A stretch of 19,516 nt of DNA from contig CAZXYF010000046.1 in the NCBI GenBank assembly GCA_964644705.1, positions 1-19,516 on the forward strand, given 5' to 3'. Below, piece after piece: positions 6,371-14,900 of the stretch (its first letter is position 1; the number at the start of each line of letters is the position of its first letter). Origin of the DNA: CAZXYF01 sp964644705. Lineage in GTDB: Bacteria > Planctomycetota > Brocadiia > SM23-32. Under the pieces are notes generated by a model. It was given only the letters and a program-made list of their open reading frames with translations. It ran no database searches and was not told the DNA's origin. A program made the position numbers and the translations under genes.

Positions 6371-8343
6371 AGACTCTCCGCACTTACATCGGTGTTCTGC
6401 TTATCCTGGTAATCACGATTTGTGGCATCTTCATCGCGGATAGGATGATCCGCGGTAAGAGTGCCGATCTGACGGAAAACAATCTGTACACGCTGTCACA
6501 GGGCACGGAAAATATCGTCGCTAAATTAAATCAGCCCGTGGAGCTGAAACTGTACTATTCCCGCAAGGCAGCTTTGAACGCACCGGAGCAAATTCGTCAA
6601 TACAACAACTATTTTCAGTACGTGCGGGATCTGCTCCGGGAGTATGTGGAGCTGTCCGATGGCGACCTCGAGCTATCAGTCATAGATCCCCGTCCGTTCA
6701 GCCCGGAGGAACAGGAGGCAATGAAGGCGGGGTTGAAGGGGATACCGATATCGGCGGACGAAAGTTTCTATTTTGGCCTGGTGGCCAGAACGGAGCTGGG
6801 GAAACAAAAGGTGATTCCTTTTTTCCGTCTTGGCCGACAGAAGTTTGTGGAATATGACATTTCTCGCCTGCTCGTGAACGTGACGCGCCGGGAGAAAAAG
6901 AAAATCGGTGTGCTGTCATCGCTTTCCATCACCGGGGGGGATATGTCCCGTTACATGCGACGCATGATGAAGATGCAGGGAAAGCAGGTCGAGCAGTCGT
7001 GGAAGATCATCGATAAGCTGCGGGAACGGTACAAAATAGTAACGATACCCGAGGAAACGGGACAGATCGAGAAGAACCTTGACTTCGTCATGGTGGTCCA
7101 TCCGAAGGGGTTACCGAAGAAAACTCTGTATGCTCTGGATCAGTTTGTGATGAGAGGAGGGAAACTCCTCGCGTTTGTTGATCCGCATTCAATGGCTGAT
7201 AAGCCGAAGGGGAAAGGCCAGAACCCGAGGGCTGCGATGCAACACGACGCATCCTCGGGGCTGCCCGGTCTTTTGAAAAAGTGGGGCGTTAGTATGAAAC
7301 GCGAAGCAATTGCGGCAGATATGAATATTGGGGTGGAAACCCGACTCAGAAGAAATCAGCCGGCGCAAATGCTTCCGGTGTATCTAAATCTCGGACCCGA
7401 GGTATTGAACAGTCAGCAGGTGGTGACCGGGCAGCTGGGATCCGTGCGCATGTTGTTTCCCGGTGTTCTGGAAAAGACGGCGAAAGACGATAAAAATATA
7501 ACCACTCTGATGGCCACGACCGAGGAAGGGCGGTTGTGGAAACCGCGCAGCCCCCGAGCGTTCCGTATGCTCAGCCCCCAACGAATCCGGGCTAATCTGA
7601 CCGGTCAGGAAAAGAAGTATATATTGGGGGCTTTGCTCACCGCACCGTTTGAGACCAATTTCCCGGATGGCCCGCCCGAGACGAAGAAAGCGAAGGAAGA
7701 GAAAAAGAAGAACTCTCCGAAACAAAAGGGGACGAAAGATAAAGGAAAACCCCTTCCAGAGGGCCCGCCTCTGAAGACGTCGAAATCGGAAGCCGCTGTG
7801 ATGGTGTATGCGGATGTGGATATGATTTCGGACATGCTGACCTATCGGCAGGGACCAATGGGACTCAGCAGCGAAATGGACGATAATGCGGCGCTGGTGA
7901 TGAATTCGGTGGAATTCCTGACCGGGACAACGGATCTGATACACATTCGGTCACGCGGCCGGGTGAAACGCCCTTTCACCGTGTTTGAGAAGATCCGGAC
8001 TCAAACGGCCGAAGCCACATCTCAAAAAATTCAGCAGTTGAATCAGAAGATTCAGAAGTACCGACAGAAATTGTGGCAATTGAAGGATTCTGCCGGTAAG
8101 GATGGTTTGGTCCAGAGCGCCACCCTCGAAAAACGGAAGCAGATTCAAAAGGATATCCGGGAAGCCCGTCAGACCATCAGAAAGCTTAATGCCGACAGGC
8201 GCAAACAACTGGAGTCTCTGAAGGCCTCAATCCAGTTTCACAACCTGGTGTGGGCCCCTTTGATTGTTCTTTTGATCGCGATTGGTCTGTCGGTGTTTCG
8301 GTATTTTAAAGCGCGATATTATGCGGCAAGGAGGAGAGGTTAA
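6367..8343 (+). CDS. GldG-like auxiliary subunit of ABC-2 transporter (PF09822-type)
   Basis: A 658-residue protein with an N-terminal membrane anchor (about 7-25), a large extracytoplasmic domain, and a C-terminal membrane helix (about 628-646) followed by a basic tail. The sequence just after the first helix, ADLTENNLYTLSQGT, and the following VELKLYYS and LELSVIDPRPF stretches, are characteristic of the GldG/ABC_transp_aux family. Unlike the compact family core it contains a lysine-rich low-complexity insert (about 440-461, KKAKEEKKK and similar) and a predicted coiled coil (about 550-620, rich in Q, K, R and L) just before the last helix; these may be lineage-specific. AAAGGAGG at 6351-6358 precedes the ATG by eight bases. 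The TAA overlaps the next ATG by one base (TAATG). It should assemble with the permease in the inner membrane. Confidence 0.9.
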   Translation: MKTLRTYIGVLLILVITICGIFIADRMIRGKSADLTENNLYTLSQGTENIVAKLNQPVELKLYYSRKAALNAPEQIRQYNNYFQYVRDLLREYVELSDGDLELSVIDPRPFSPEEQEAMKAGLKGIPISADESFYFGLVARTELGKQKVIPFFRLGRQKFVEYDISRLLVNVTRREKKKIGVLSSLSITGGDMSRYMRRMMKMQGKQVEQSWKIIDKLRERYKIVTIPEETGQIEKNLDFVMVVHPKGLPKKTLYALDQFVMRGGKLLAFVDPHSMADKPKGKGQNPRAAMQHDASSGLPGLLKKWGVSMKREAIAADMNIGVETRLRRNQPAQMLPVYLNLGPEVLNSQQVVTGQLGSVRMLFPGVLEKTAKDDKNITTLMATTEEGRLWKPRSPRAFRMLSPQRIRANLTGQEKKYILGALLTAPFETNFPDGPPETKKAKEEKKKNSPKQKGTKDKGKPLPEGPPLKTSKSEAAVMVYADVDMISDMLTYRQGPMGLSSEMDDNAALVMNSVEFLTGTTDLIHIRSRGRVKRPFTVFEKIRTQTAEATSQKIQQLNQKIQKYRQKLWQLKDSAGKDGLVQSATLEKRKQIQKDIREARQTIRKLNADRRKQLESLKASIQFHNLVWAPLIVLLIAIGLSVFRYFKARYYAARRRG

Positions 8344-9716
8344 TGAACGGAAAACAGGTAACAGTACTGGCTGTTGTTGCTGGCATAATGGTAGCGGCGA
8401 CTCTCGGTCTGTATTTGCAACCAGAGTCGGGCGGATCGACATTCCAGCCGGGCATGCCCCTGGTACAGGGACTTAATCCGCAGGCTGTACAGGCGATCAA
8501 GATAAACAGTCCCGATGGTGAGGTGATCCTGAAGCGGAGTGGTAACGGGTTTGTGATACCTGCCAAAAATGACTATCCCGCCTCCCGGAAGAAGATAAAT
8601 GGCCTTCTTGTCGAGGTTTCGGATATGGTCTGTGCTGAAAAAATCACGGGAAGCGCGGATGTGCATGAAAAACTGGGCGTAAAAAAGGGGGGAGGAAAGG
8701 CAGTGGCTGTGTCTTTCCTGGACGAGTCTGGTGATAGGCTGGTCGGGTTGATCAAGGGGAAGAGGGCCCGCCAGGGACGCGGGGTATATGTGAGACTTAT
8801 GGGGGAAGATACGGTGTATAGCACGGAAAAATGGGTTTCTTTTGATACGGCGCCGCTTGATTACTGTGACAAAAGCCTGCTCTCCCTCAAGCCGAAAAAT
8901 GTTGACCGTGTGAAGGTCAGCATTGGTGATTCCCAATATGTTTTGGTCGGCCAGGAGGGTGATGAAGTTGCTTTGAAAGATCCTCCTGCGGGGAAAAAGC
9001 CCATCAGTCAAAAGGTGAAAAGAGTGTTTCGTGCCATCAGGAATGTTCAGCTCAAAGATGTGCAGCCGGGCACGCCCGAGGGGGTGCAGTGGGACGGGCG
9101 GTATGAATGTGTTGTGAAGGGAAATCTTAGATACGTGATCGAAACCGCGAAAAAGGACGATACTTACTACGCGCACGTGATTGCCAAGGGACCCGACGTG
9201 GAAGAAGTGACGGTTAAACGGTCGGAAAGCAAAGAAAGCTTAGAGGCGAAAGACAAGCTGCTTCAGGCATCAGATAAGGCGAGTTCCTTCAATAAAAAGC
9301 ATGGTGGTTGGACTTATGTCATTTCCAAAAGACAGGCGCAGAAACTGCGCAAACCGCTGAGTGATCTGGTTGAAAACATAAAAAAGGGACAGCGCCCCGA
9401 CAGCATCAGTGCCCGTCACGTTCTTGTTAGTTATGAGGGAGCGAAGCGGGCCCAATCTGATCGCAGTAAAGAAAAAGCACGGAAGCTGGCAGAAACGATT
9501 GCGAAAAAAGCCCAGTCCGAAGGGGCGGACTTCGCAGCTCTCGCCAAAAAATACTCCGACGGACCCAGCGCCAAAAAAGGCGGGTCACTTGGATCATTTG
9601 GTGAGGGGAAGATGGCACCCGCATTTGAAAAAGCAGCATTTGGATTGAAGGTTGGGGAAGTGTCCGGCGTGGTGGAAACCCCCTTCGGTTTTCACGTCAT
9701 CAAGCGCACCAAATAG
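8343..9716 (+). CDS. DUF4340 domain protein fused to a C-terminal parvulin (PpiC) domain
   Basis: A 457-residue anchored protein. Residues 5-22 form one membrane helix (TVLAVVAGIMVAATLGLYL). About 30-340 resemble DUF4340, the usual last gene of GldF/GldG clusters. About 353-457 form a complete parvulin peptidyl-prolyl isomerase: SARHVLVSY, then DFAALAKKYSDGPSAKKGG, then LGSFGEGKMAPAFEKAAF, then VVETPFGFHVIKR. These are the standard rotamase blocks, with the basic cluster and terminal histidine strand in place. The domain is in frame with no stop or shift between the two parts. The topology puts both domains outside the cytoplasm. AAGGAGG at 8328-8334 lies eight bases before the ATG, which overlaps the GldG-like stop. 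The fusion suggests that folding or prolyl isomerisation of an exported substrate is part of this complex's job; this is inference. Confidence 0.88.
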   Translation: MNGKQVTVLAVVAGIMVAATLGLYLQPESGGSTFQPGMPLVQGLNPQAVQAIKINSPDGEVILKRSGNGFVIPAKNDYPASRKKINGLLVEVSDMVCAEKITGSADVHEKLGVKKGGGKAVAVSFLDESGDRLVGLIKGKRARQGRGVYVRLMGEDTVYSTEKWVSFDTAPLDYCDKSLLSLKPKNVDRVKVSIGDSQYVLVGQEGDEVALKDPPAGKKPISQKVKRVFRAIRNVQLKDVQPGTPEGVQWDGRYECVVKGNLRYVIETAKKDDTYYAHVIAKGPDVEEVTVKRSESKESLEAKDKLLQASDKASSFNKKHGGWTYVISKRQAQKLRKPLSDLVENIKKGQRPDSISARHVLVSYEGAKRAQSDRSKEKARKLAETIAKKAQSEGADFAALAKKYSDGPSAKKGGSLGSFGEGKMAPAFEKAAFGLKVGEVSGVVETPFGFHVIKRTK

Positions 9717-9835
9717 TGTCGGGAGGCGGGGGAGTTCCAATCGTCGGGGGCGCTCACACGTGAACTATGTGATGCCGCGGGGGCGATTCATGATCGGCAG
9801 GATTCAGAGCTTGTTATTCCGCAGTTGTAAAAAGC

Positions 9836-9856
9836 GGCAAGCCGGCCTCGGCTGCC
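9836..9856 (+). terminator. GC-rich hairpin after the gld-type operon (possible terminator)
   Basis: Within the 397-base gap between the DUF4340 gene and the DUF47 gene, GGCAAGCCG at 9836-9844 can pair with CGGCTGCC at 9849-9856 with one bulged A and a four-base loop. It is about 120 bases after the operon's last stop. A U-tract is lacking (ATCATAAAAA follows), so it may only pause polymerase or assist Rho. The remainder of the gap up to the promoter at 10014 holds no gene I can support. Confidence 0.3.
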
Positions 9857-10013
9857 ATCATAAAAACGACGGATAGGGGCCAAAATGGTAGGGGGAACGT
9901 TTTGAGACGGGCGGGGCGGCGCGAATCTATCACTGATGTTCATGGGGAGAAGTGCCTGTTCCTGTACCAATACGTTCGCCAGCAGCATCTGAAATCCCTA
10001 TTCGGACTCATAT

Positions 10014-10042
10014 TTGTTGGTAGTTGAGCTTTCCGCTATTAT
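10014..10042 (+). promoter_or_regulatory. Promoter of the DUF47-PiT phosphate operon
   Basis: TTGTTG at 10014-10019 and TATTAT at 10037-10042 are separated by 17 bases; the -10 matches the sigma70 consensus at five of six positions. Transcription would start near 10049, about 65 bases before the ATG. No clear Pho box with CTGTCAT-type repeats is visible. In the leader TCCCG at 10084-10088 can pair with CGGGA at 10100-10104, which would cover the GGGAG ribosome binding site. Confidence 0.5.
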
Positions 10043-10113
10043 CCCACGTGTTGGTTTTGTCCCTCGTGCAAGCAAGAGAATTTTCCCGCTAATTTCTCAC
10101 GGGAGCCAGTGAT

Positions 10114-10758
10114 ATGCCGAAAATACTGAAGCTGTCCGAAATGCTGAAAGCTGAAATAGACGAATTCCTCGATTTCGTGAGTGAAGGGGGAATATTGTTT
10201 CAGCGGGGACTTGAAGATTATCTGAAAGAAAATCAGAGTGGTTTTGAGGACCGTATTGAGTCGGTTACTGAGCACGAGCGTACGGCCGATGAGGTTCGCA
10301 AGGACATTGAAAAACAACTGTATATAAAAACGCTTATCCCGGAGAATCGGGGGGATGTGCTCGCAATACTGGAGAATACGGATGATGTGATCGATACAGT
10401 CAAAGACACGCTGATCAAGTTTTCGGTGGAAAAGCCGGAATTTGAGGAACAGTATCACGATTTGTTTATTGAGCTGGCCGAATTGTCCGTGGAATGCGTC
10501 AACTATCTGGTACGGGCGATACGTGCATTTTTTACGGACTTCGATATGGTAAAAGACCACATTCACAAGGTGGCGTTTTACGAACACGAAGTGGATGGCA
10601 TAGCGGTCAAACTGAAACGCAAGATATTCGATTCCGATTTGGAACTCAGTCATAAAACGCACCTCCGGGATATTATCGAGGACGTCGAACAAATATCTGA
10701 TCGGGCCGAGGAAGTAAGTGATCGGTTGGCCATCTACACAATCAAACGCCGCATATAA
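10114..10758 (+). CDS. DUF47 / PhoU-like phosphate transport regulator
   Basis: This 214-residue, almost entirely helical protein has the normal length and composition of the DUF47 (TIGR00153, PhoU-like) family: MLKAEIDEFLDF at the start, HERTADEVRKDIEKQLY with E and D residues that bind metal clusters in PhoU folds, DTVKDTLIKF, FYEHEVDGIAVKLKRKIFD and a C-terminal DIIEDVEQISDRAEEVSDRL. These correspond to the two three-helix bundles of PhoU. The family sits directly in front of Pit phosphate permease genes in many bacteria and is thought to tune their activity. Here the gap to the permease start is only 17 bases, so the two are an operon. The ATG at 10114 follows GGGAG at 10101-10105. No membrane segment is visible, so it acts in the cytoplasm. 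Confidence 0.92.
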   Translation: MPKILKLSEMLKAEIDEFLDFVSEGGILFQRGLEDYLKENQSGFEDRIESVTEHERTADEVRKDIEKQLYIKTLIPENRGDVLAILENTDDVIDTVKDTLIKFSVEKPEFEEQYHDLFIELAELSVECVNYLVRAIRAFFTDFDMVKDHIHKVAFYEHEVDGIAVKLKRKIFDSDLELSHKTHLRDIIEDVEQISDRAEEVSDRLAIYTIKRRI

Positions 10759-10775
10759 GAGGGAGGTCGTCAAGG

Positions 10776-11816
10776 ATGGGCTTTTTTCTGTCCAGCGGAC
10801 TGTTTTTAGGATGGTCCCTGGGAGCGAATGATGCTGCGAATGTATTCGGAACGGCAGTCGGAACGCGGATGATACGATTCCGTACGGCCGCCATCCTTGC
10901 TTCAATATGCGTAATAATCGGCGCTGTTCTTGAAGGAGCCGGCCCATCTGAAACGCTGGGGGAACTGGGGCACGTCAATGCGATGGCTGGAGCGTTCACC
11001 GTGGCTCTTGCAGCCGGTCTCAGTGTCGCATTCATGACACGGATGAAGATCCCTGTATCCACTTCCCAGGCCATTGTTGGCGCTATTATCGGGTGGAATT
11101 TTTTCAGTGGATATAGCACCGATTATGCAACTCTGATCCGAATCTGCGTCACATGGGTTGCGTGTCCGGCGTTGGCGGCGGTGTTTTCGATTGGAATATA
11201 TAAACTGGTGAAGGTTGTTCTGAGTAAAAGTAAAATTCACCTGTTGACCCTGGATGCCTGCACGCGCCTTGGCCTGGTGGTGGTGGGAATGGCGGGTGCC
11301 TACAGCCTTGGAGCCAATAATATCGCGAACGTTATGGGGGTTTTTGTGCGGGCGTCGGATCTCCCCGATATTCCCCTGCTGTGGGGAATTACTTTTACGG
11401 GAACGCAGCAGCTCTTCTTGATCGGTGGCCTGGCCATCAGCGCAGGTATTATCACTTACTCGCATAAAGTTATGGAAACAGTTGGGACTGAACTGTTTCG
11501 CCTGTCACCGGTGACAGCGTTTATCGTGGTCCTTTCGCATTCCATGGTGCTTTATGTTTTTGCTTCGGAGACACTGCGGGGCTGGATAGTTGCAACGGGG
11601 TTGCCGCCCGTACCGCTTGTGCCTGTTTCCAGTTCACAGGCGATTGTGGGAGCGATATTGGGGATTGCGCTGGCGAAAGGGGCACATAATATTAACTGGA
11701 AAGTGTTGGGGGGGATTGCGTCGGGATGGGTTACGACACCGGTTCTCGCAGCGGTGACTTCCTACGTGAGCCTGTTTTTCATGCAAAATGTGTTCAATCT
11801 GCCCGTGTTCAAATAA
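10776..11816 (+). CDS. Inorganic phosphate transporter, PiT family
   Basis: A 346-residue membrane protein of the Pit (PF01384) family, which imports phosphate as a metal or proton symport. The two inverted family signatures are both visible: GANDAANVFGTAVG at 16-29 and the second repeat GANNIANVMG at 179-188. In each half a PVSxSQAIVGAIIG-like block follows (VSTSQAIVGAIIGW and VSSSQAIVGAILGI), confirming the internal duplication. About ten hydrophobic segments can be counted. The protein begins very close to the first motif, which is normal for short bacterial Pit proteins. GGGAGG at 10761-10766 precedes the ATG at 10776 by nine bases. Coexpression with the DUF47 gene supports the assignment. 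The following 150 bases separate it from a converging minus-strand gene and show no strong terminator. Confidence 0.95.
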   Translation: MGFFLSSGLFLGWSLGANDAANVFGTAVGTRMIRFRTAAILASICVIIGAVLEGAGPSETLGELGHVNAMAGAFTVALAAGLSVAFMTRMKIPVSTSQAIVGAIIGWNFFSGYSTDYATLIRICVTWVACPALAAVFSIGIYKLVKVVLSKSKIHLLTLDACTRLGLVVVGMAGAYSLGANNIANVMGVFVRASDLPDIPLLWGITFTGTQQLFLIGGLAISAGIITYSHKVMETVGTELFRLSPVTAFIVVLSHSMVLYVFASETLRGWIVATGLPPVPLVPVSSSQAIVGAILGIALAKGAHNINWKVLGGIASGWVTTPVLAAVTSYVSLFFMQNVFNLPVFK

Positions 11817-11968
11817 ATACGGGTGAGCCTGCATCTTATCCTGCGAAGAGCTACATCGCGGATCACGGATCTCTGTGTTCCTGCGGTTGGATCACTATCT
11901 TCGCAAAAAACACATCGTTCGGTCATGTTGGGCGCACTGCCTATCCGAAAGGCGTCCCGGGCAGTGGC

Positions 11969-14900
11969 TTATTTCATCATTTGTAGCCCCTCATTGGTCC
12001 AGGTCAGGCCATTGGTATGGAGATATCTTGCCACCTGGGGCAGATCCTCACCGAGGTCGCCGAGCATTTTCATTGACGGCTTTAAAGTTAATTCATAGTT
12101 CCCGGTCAGGCTGAGAGCACCCGTTACCCGTGGGTAATCCTTCTCTTTTGGAAGGAAATACAGATCGGCCAGTTTGATGGTTGAGATCGGGGTGTCTGCA
12201 AATTTTGTCTTCGATCCCCTTCCTGTCCACGGAGCCGGATTGTCGATCTTGAGTTCCAATCGAACGGCGTCAAAGCTGAACGAGATGTCCGTATCAAGCC
12301 CGAGATCGCCCGCGCCATCACCATTTCTGTCAAGTTGTTGACGCATCTCGCCAATCGTGCTGGAGAGGTCAGATTTTTTCTTTGTGAGCTTTTTTTGTCT
12401 CTGAAGCATACTGTCTATTCTCCTCTGTCCCTCCTTCAAATCCTCCCCATATTTGTCCAGCTTATCCTCAAAGTCCTCCAATTTTTCCTCGGTGTCGTCG
12501 CTGAACATGGCCAGAGGCTTCAGTTTCGCGATGATGTCTTTTATCCGTTTTTTCTGCTTCTGGGCTTTCTGAACGGTGTTGCGGAGAGATTCAAGATTCC
12601 CCTTCAGTTTTTCAATGCGCCTGGACAGCTCCTGTTTGCGTTTGACTTTGTCCTTGAGATTGCCCGTCAGTGTCGATAGGTAGCCCTGCAACAGTTTTTG
12701 TACTGTGTCGGATTGCAATACCTTTTGCGGATCAATCGAGATGTCAATTCTGCCGCCGGGCAACTTGGCCGGGATAGGCCCTGAGGAAGTGAGAGTTCTC
12801 TGTACCATGGGCCAGCTAGTTCCTCTCCAGCTGGTTTCACCTTCGGTACTGACAACAAAGTCTTCCGTGGAGGAAAAGGATACGGATTCAAGCAGATCCA
12901 CCTGGCTGCCGAACAGGGCAAACAATCGTCCAATTTCCAGCATCGGTTGCGTGATCGGGAAACGTTTTATCTTGTAGTTAGTATCAAAGATTGGGGGTTG
13001 TTCGGAAATCCGACCCTTGCCGGATACGTTCAGTTGGCCCTCTTTCGCACTGTTTGAATTGATGATGCCTTCTAACTCAGCTTTCAATTGGTTTTGCGAT
13101 GGAGAGTGGATACGGCAGTCGAATCCCGAGAGTATGTCGTTGGCACCAAGTTCCAGCCGGTTTACGGAGAAGCGGAGGTCGGATTGAAAATCGGCGAAGC
13201 TTGGATTCGATTCCGTTTGCGGGGAAGGTGCTGAGGGCTTCTTAGCAGGGGCCCCTTCAGGAGAATTGTTCCGCGTAGCAGGGGGGCCGGGTGAGTGGTC
13301 AATGAACTTGTTTATCAGTTCCGGCAGTTGCACGATGGACAACGATCCAACGCGAGTATGTCCCGAGATACTACCGCCGACCTGACCACTGGGGGTCATT
13401 TCCAGGTCGGAGAGTTTTACGTCAACTGTTCCCCCCTTGAGATTGAGGTGCTGAACGGCTGGAACGGTGTCCCAGACCGACTGAAGATCTGAGCTGTTGA
13501 TCTGGCCGGACAGCTTGATGTGCGGCCAGTTCTCGCGGGTTGAGGCGGTGGCGTTTCCGTGCGCTGTGACATTGAAATCAGCGAACGTCATAGTGAAAGG
13601 ATCGAACGAGATGTTCCATGCTCCTTTATCCGGGCCGAAAGCGAAAGAGCAGGAGGCGGATAGAGGTGTGTCGGCAGCTTTGGATATGAGGCCAGATCCG
13701 TCTGTTGAGTTTATTCGGGCTGACAAATCAGCGTAGTCCATCCGGTAGTTGCCCGTCATGTTTCCGCCGAGTTGACCATCAAGGGAGATATCCATCTTGC
13801 CCATTCCGTCGAGGTGGCAACGAGATGACTTCCAATCGGCCGCTTCCAGCAGTGGTGCCGTCACGTGTTTGTTGAGCGGTTGACCGTATATCGCGCAGAG
13901 TGCTTTGAAATCGGAGAATCGCAGGCCATCCTGTTTCAGTCCTACGGTTCCAGAGGGGTGCACTGTGACTGCCGGGTTATTGGGATTTCCAATTCGGTAA
14001 ACGGATTTGGACGGGTCGTCTGCAAAATGAACATTCAGTGATGATCGTTGACTGGACTGCATAAATTGGGGAAGTCCTGTGACTGTGATCGCTGTTTCCC
14101 CGCTGCATGGAGCGGCCCATAGTGTGGTTTTCCCGTTGCTCTGATCGGATTGGCGTCCCACTCGTGGGGTGATCTGGGCGTTTTGGTGGATGGAAAGTTT
14201 TTTCAGGGGCCCGTTGATCTGAGTCCTTAGTTGATAGGGAGAAATGTCGGTTATTCCCCAATCCCCCGTGGGAAGTAAGGCAAGAAGACTGTGCGGGATG
14301 TTGTTCAGGTCGCCCGATGCATCCCACTGGACATTCTGAAGATTGCAGTCATAAGGGCGGGGGCCAGTTCTGGATACAGTGCCGGATAATGTGGTAGTCA
14401 ATCCCGGCATGCGAAATTCGCATGGTTCGGCCGTGGATGGAGCGAATACCACGCGTTCCCAGGTCTCATCATCCAGGTGGACATTGATGTTAGCATGCCA
14501 TTGAGAACTGCCCAGCTGGATCGATTGTTCGCTTTTCTGGTGGGCCATAGCAAAGTCATGCAGTTTGCCGGACGTTTTTAGTGACAATGTAGATGGGCGT
14601 GTTTCAACCGTCCATTTTTGGTTGACCGTTCCGTCCGGTTCGTAGCCGAATCCAAAAGCATTTAAGTAGGGTTGGGCACGGGCCAGGTTGGCATTGAGTG
14701 ATCCGCTCAACCGGCTTTTGTCCGCTCCGAGGGGGGTGAGCTCTCCGCTTGCAATCAACGAAAGGAAGTCATCGTCGGGAGTCTCGAACCGGAGCTTTTT
14801 GACGGTGACGTTTTTGATGGACTGATTTGTAGTGAGGCCGATGCGTATGTTCCGCTCACCTCGCAGCTCCAGCGGCACGGAGCTTCCTGTCGCATGAGAA

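Noticed and set aside
8340..9176. 278-codon minus-strand open frame opposite the DUF4340 gene
   Set aside because: Complementary-strand shadow with no domain and no ribosome binding site; the plus-strand gene is coupled to its operon.
10039..10947. 302-codon minus-strand open frame opposite the DUF47 and PiT genes
   Set aside because: Antisense to two well-supported genes; its His/Phe/Arg-rich composition is that of a complementary-strand shadow.
11834..11918. GCGAAGA and TCTTCGC inverted copies between the PiT gene and the AsmA-like gene, followed by a run of A
   Set aside because: The loop is about 45 bases and no T-run follows on either strand in the right order, so it is not a convincing terminator for either converging gene.
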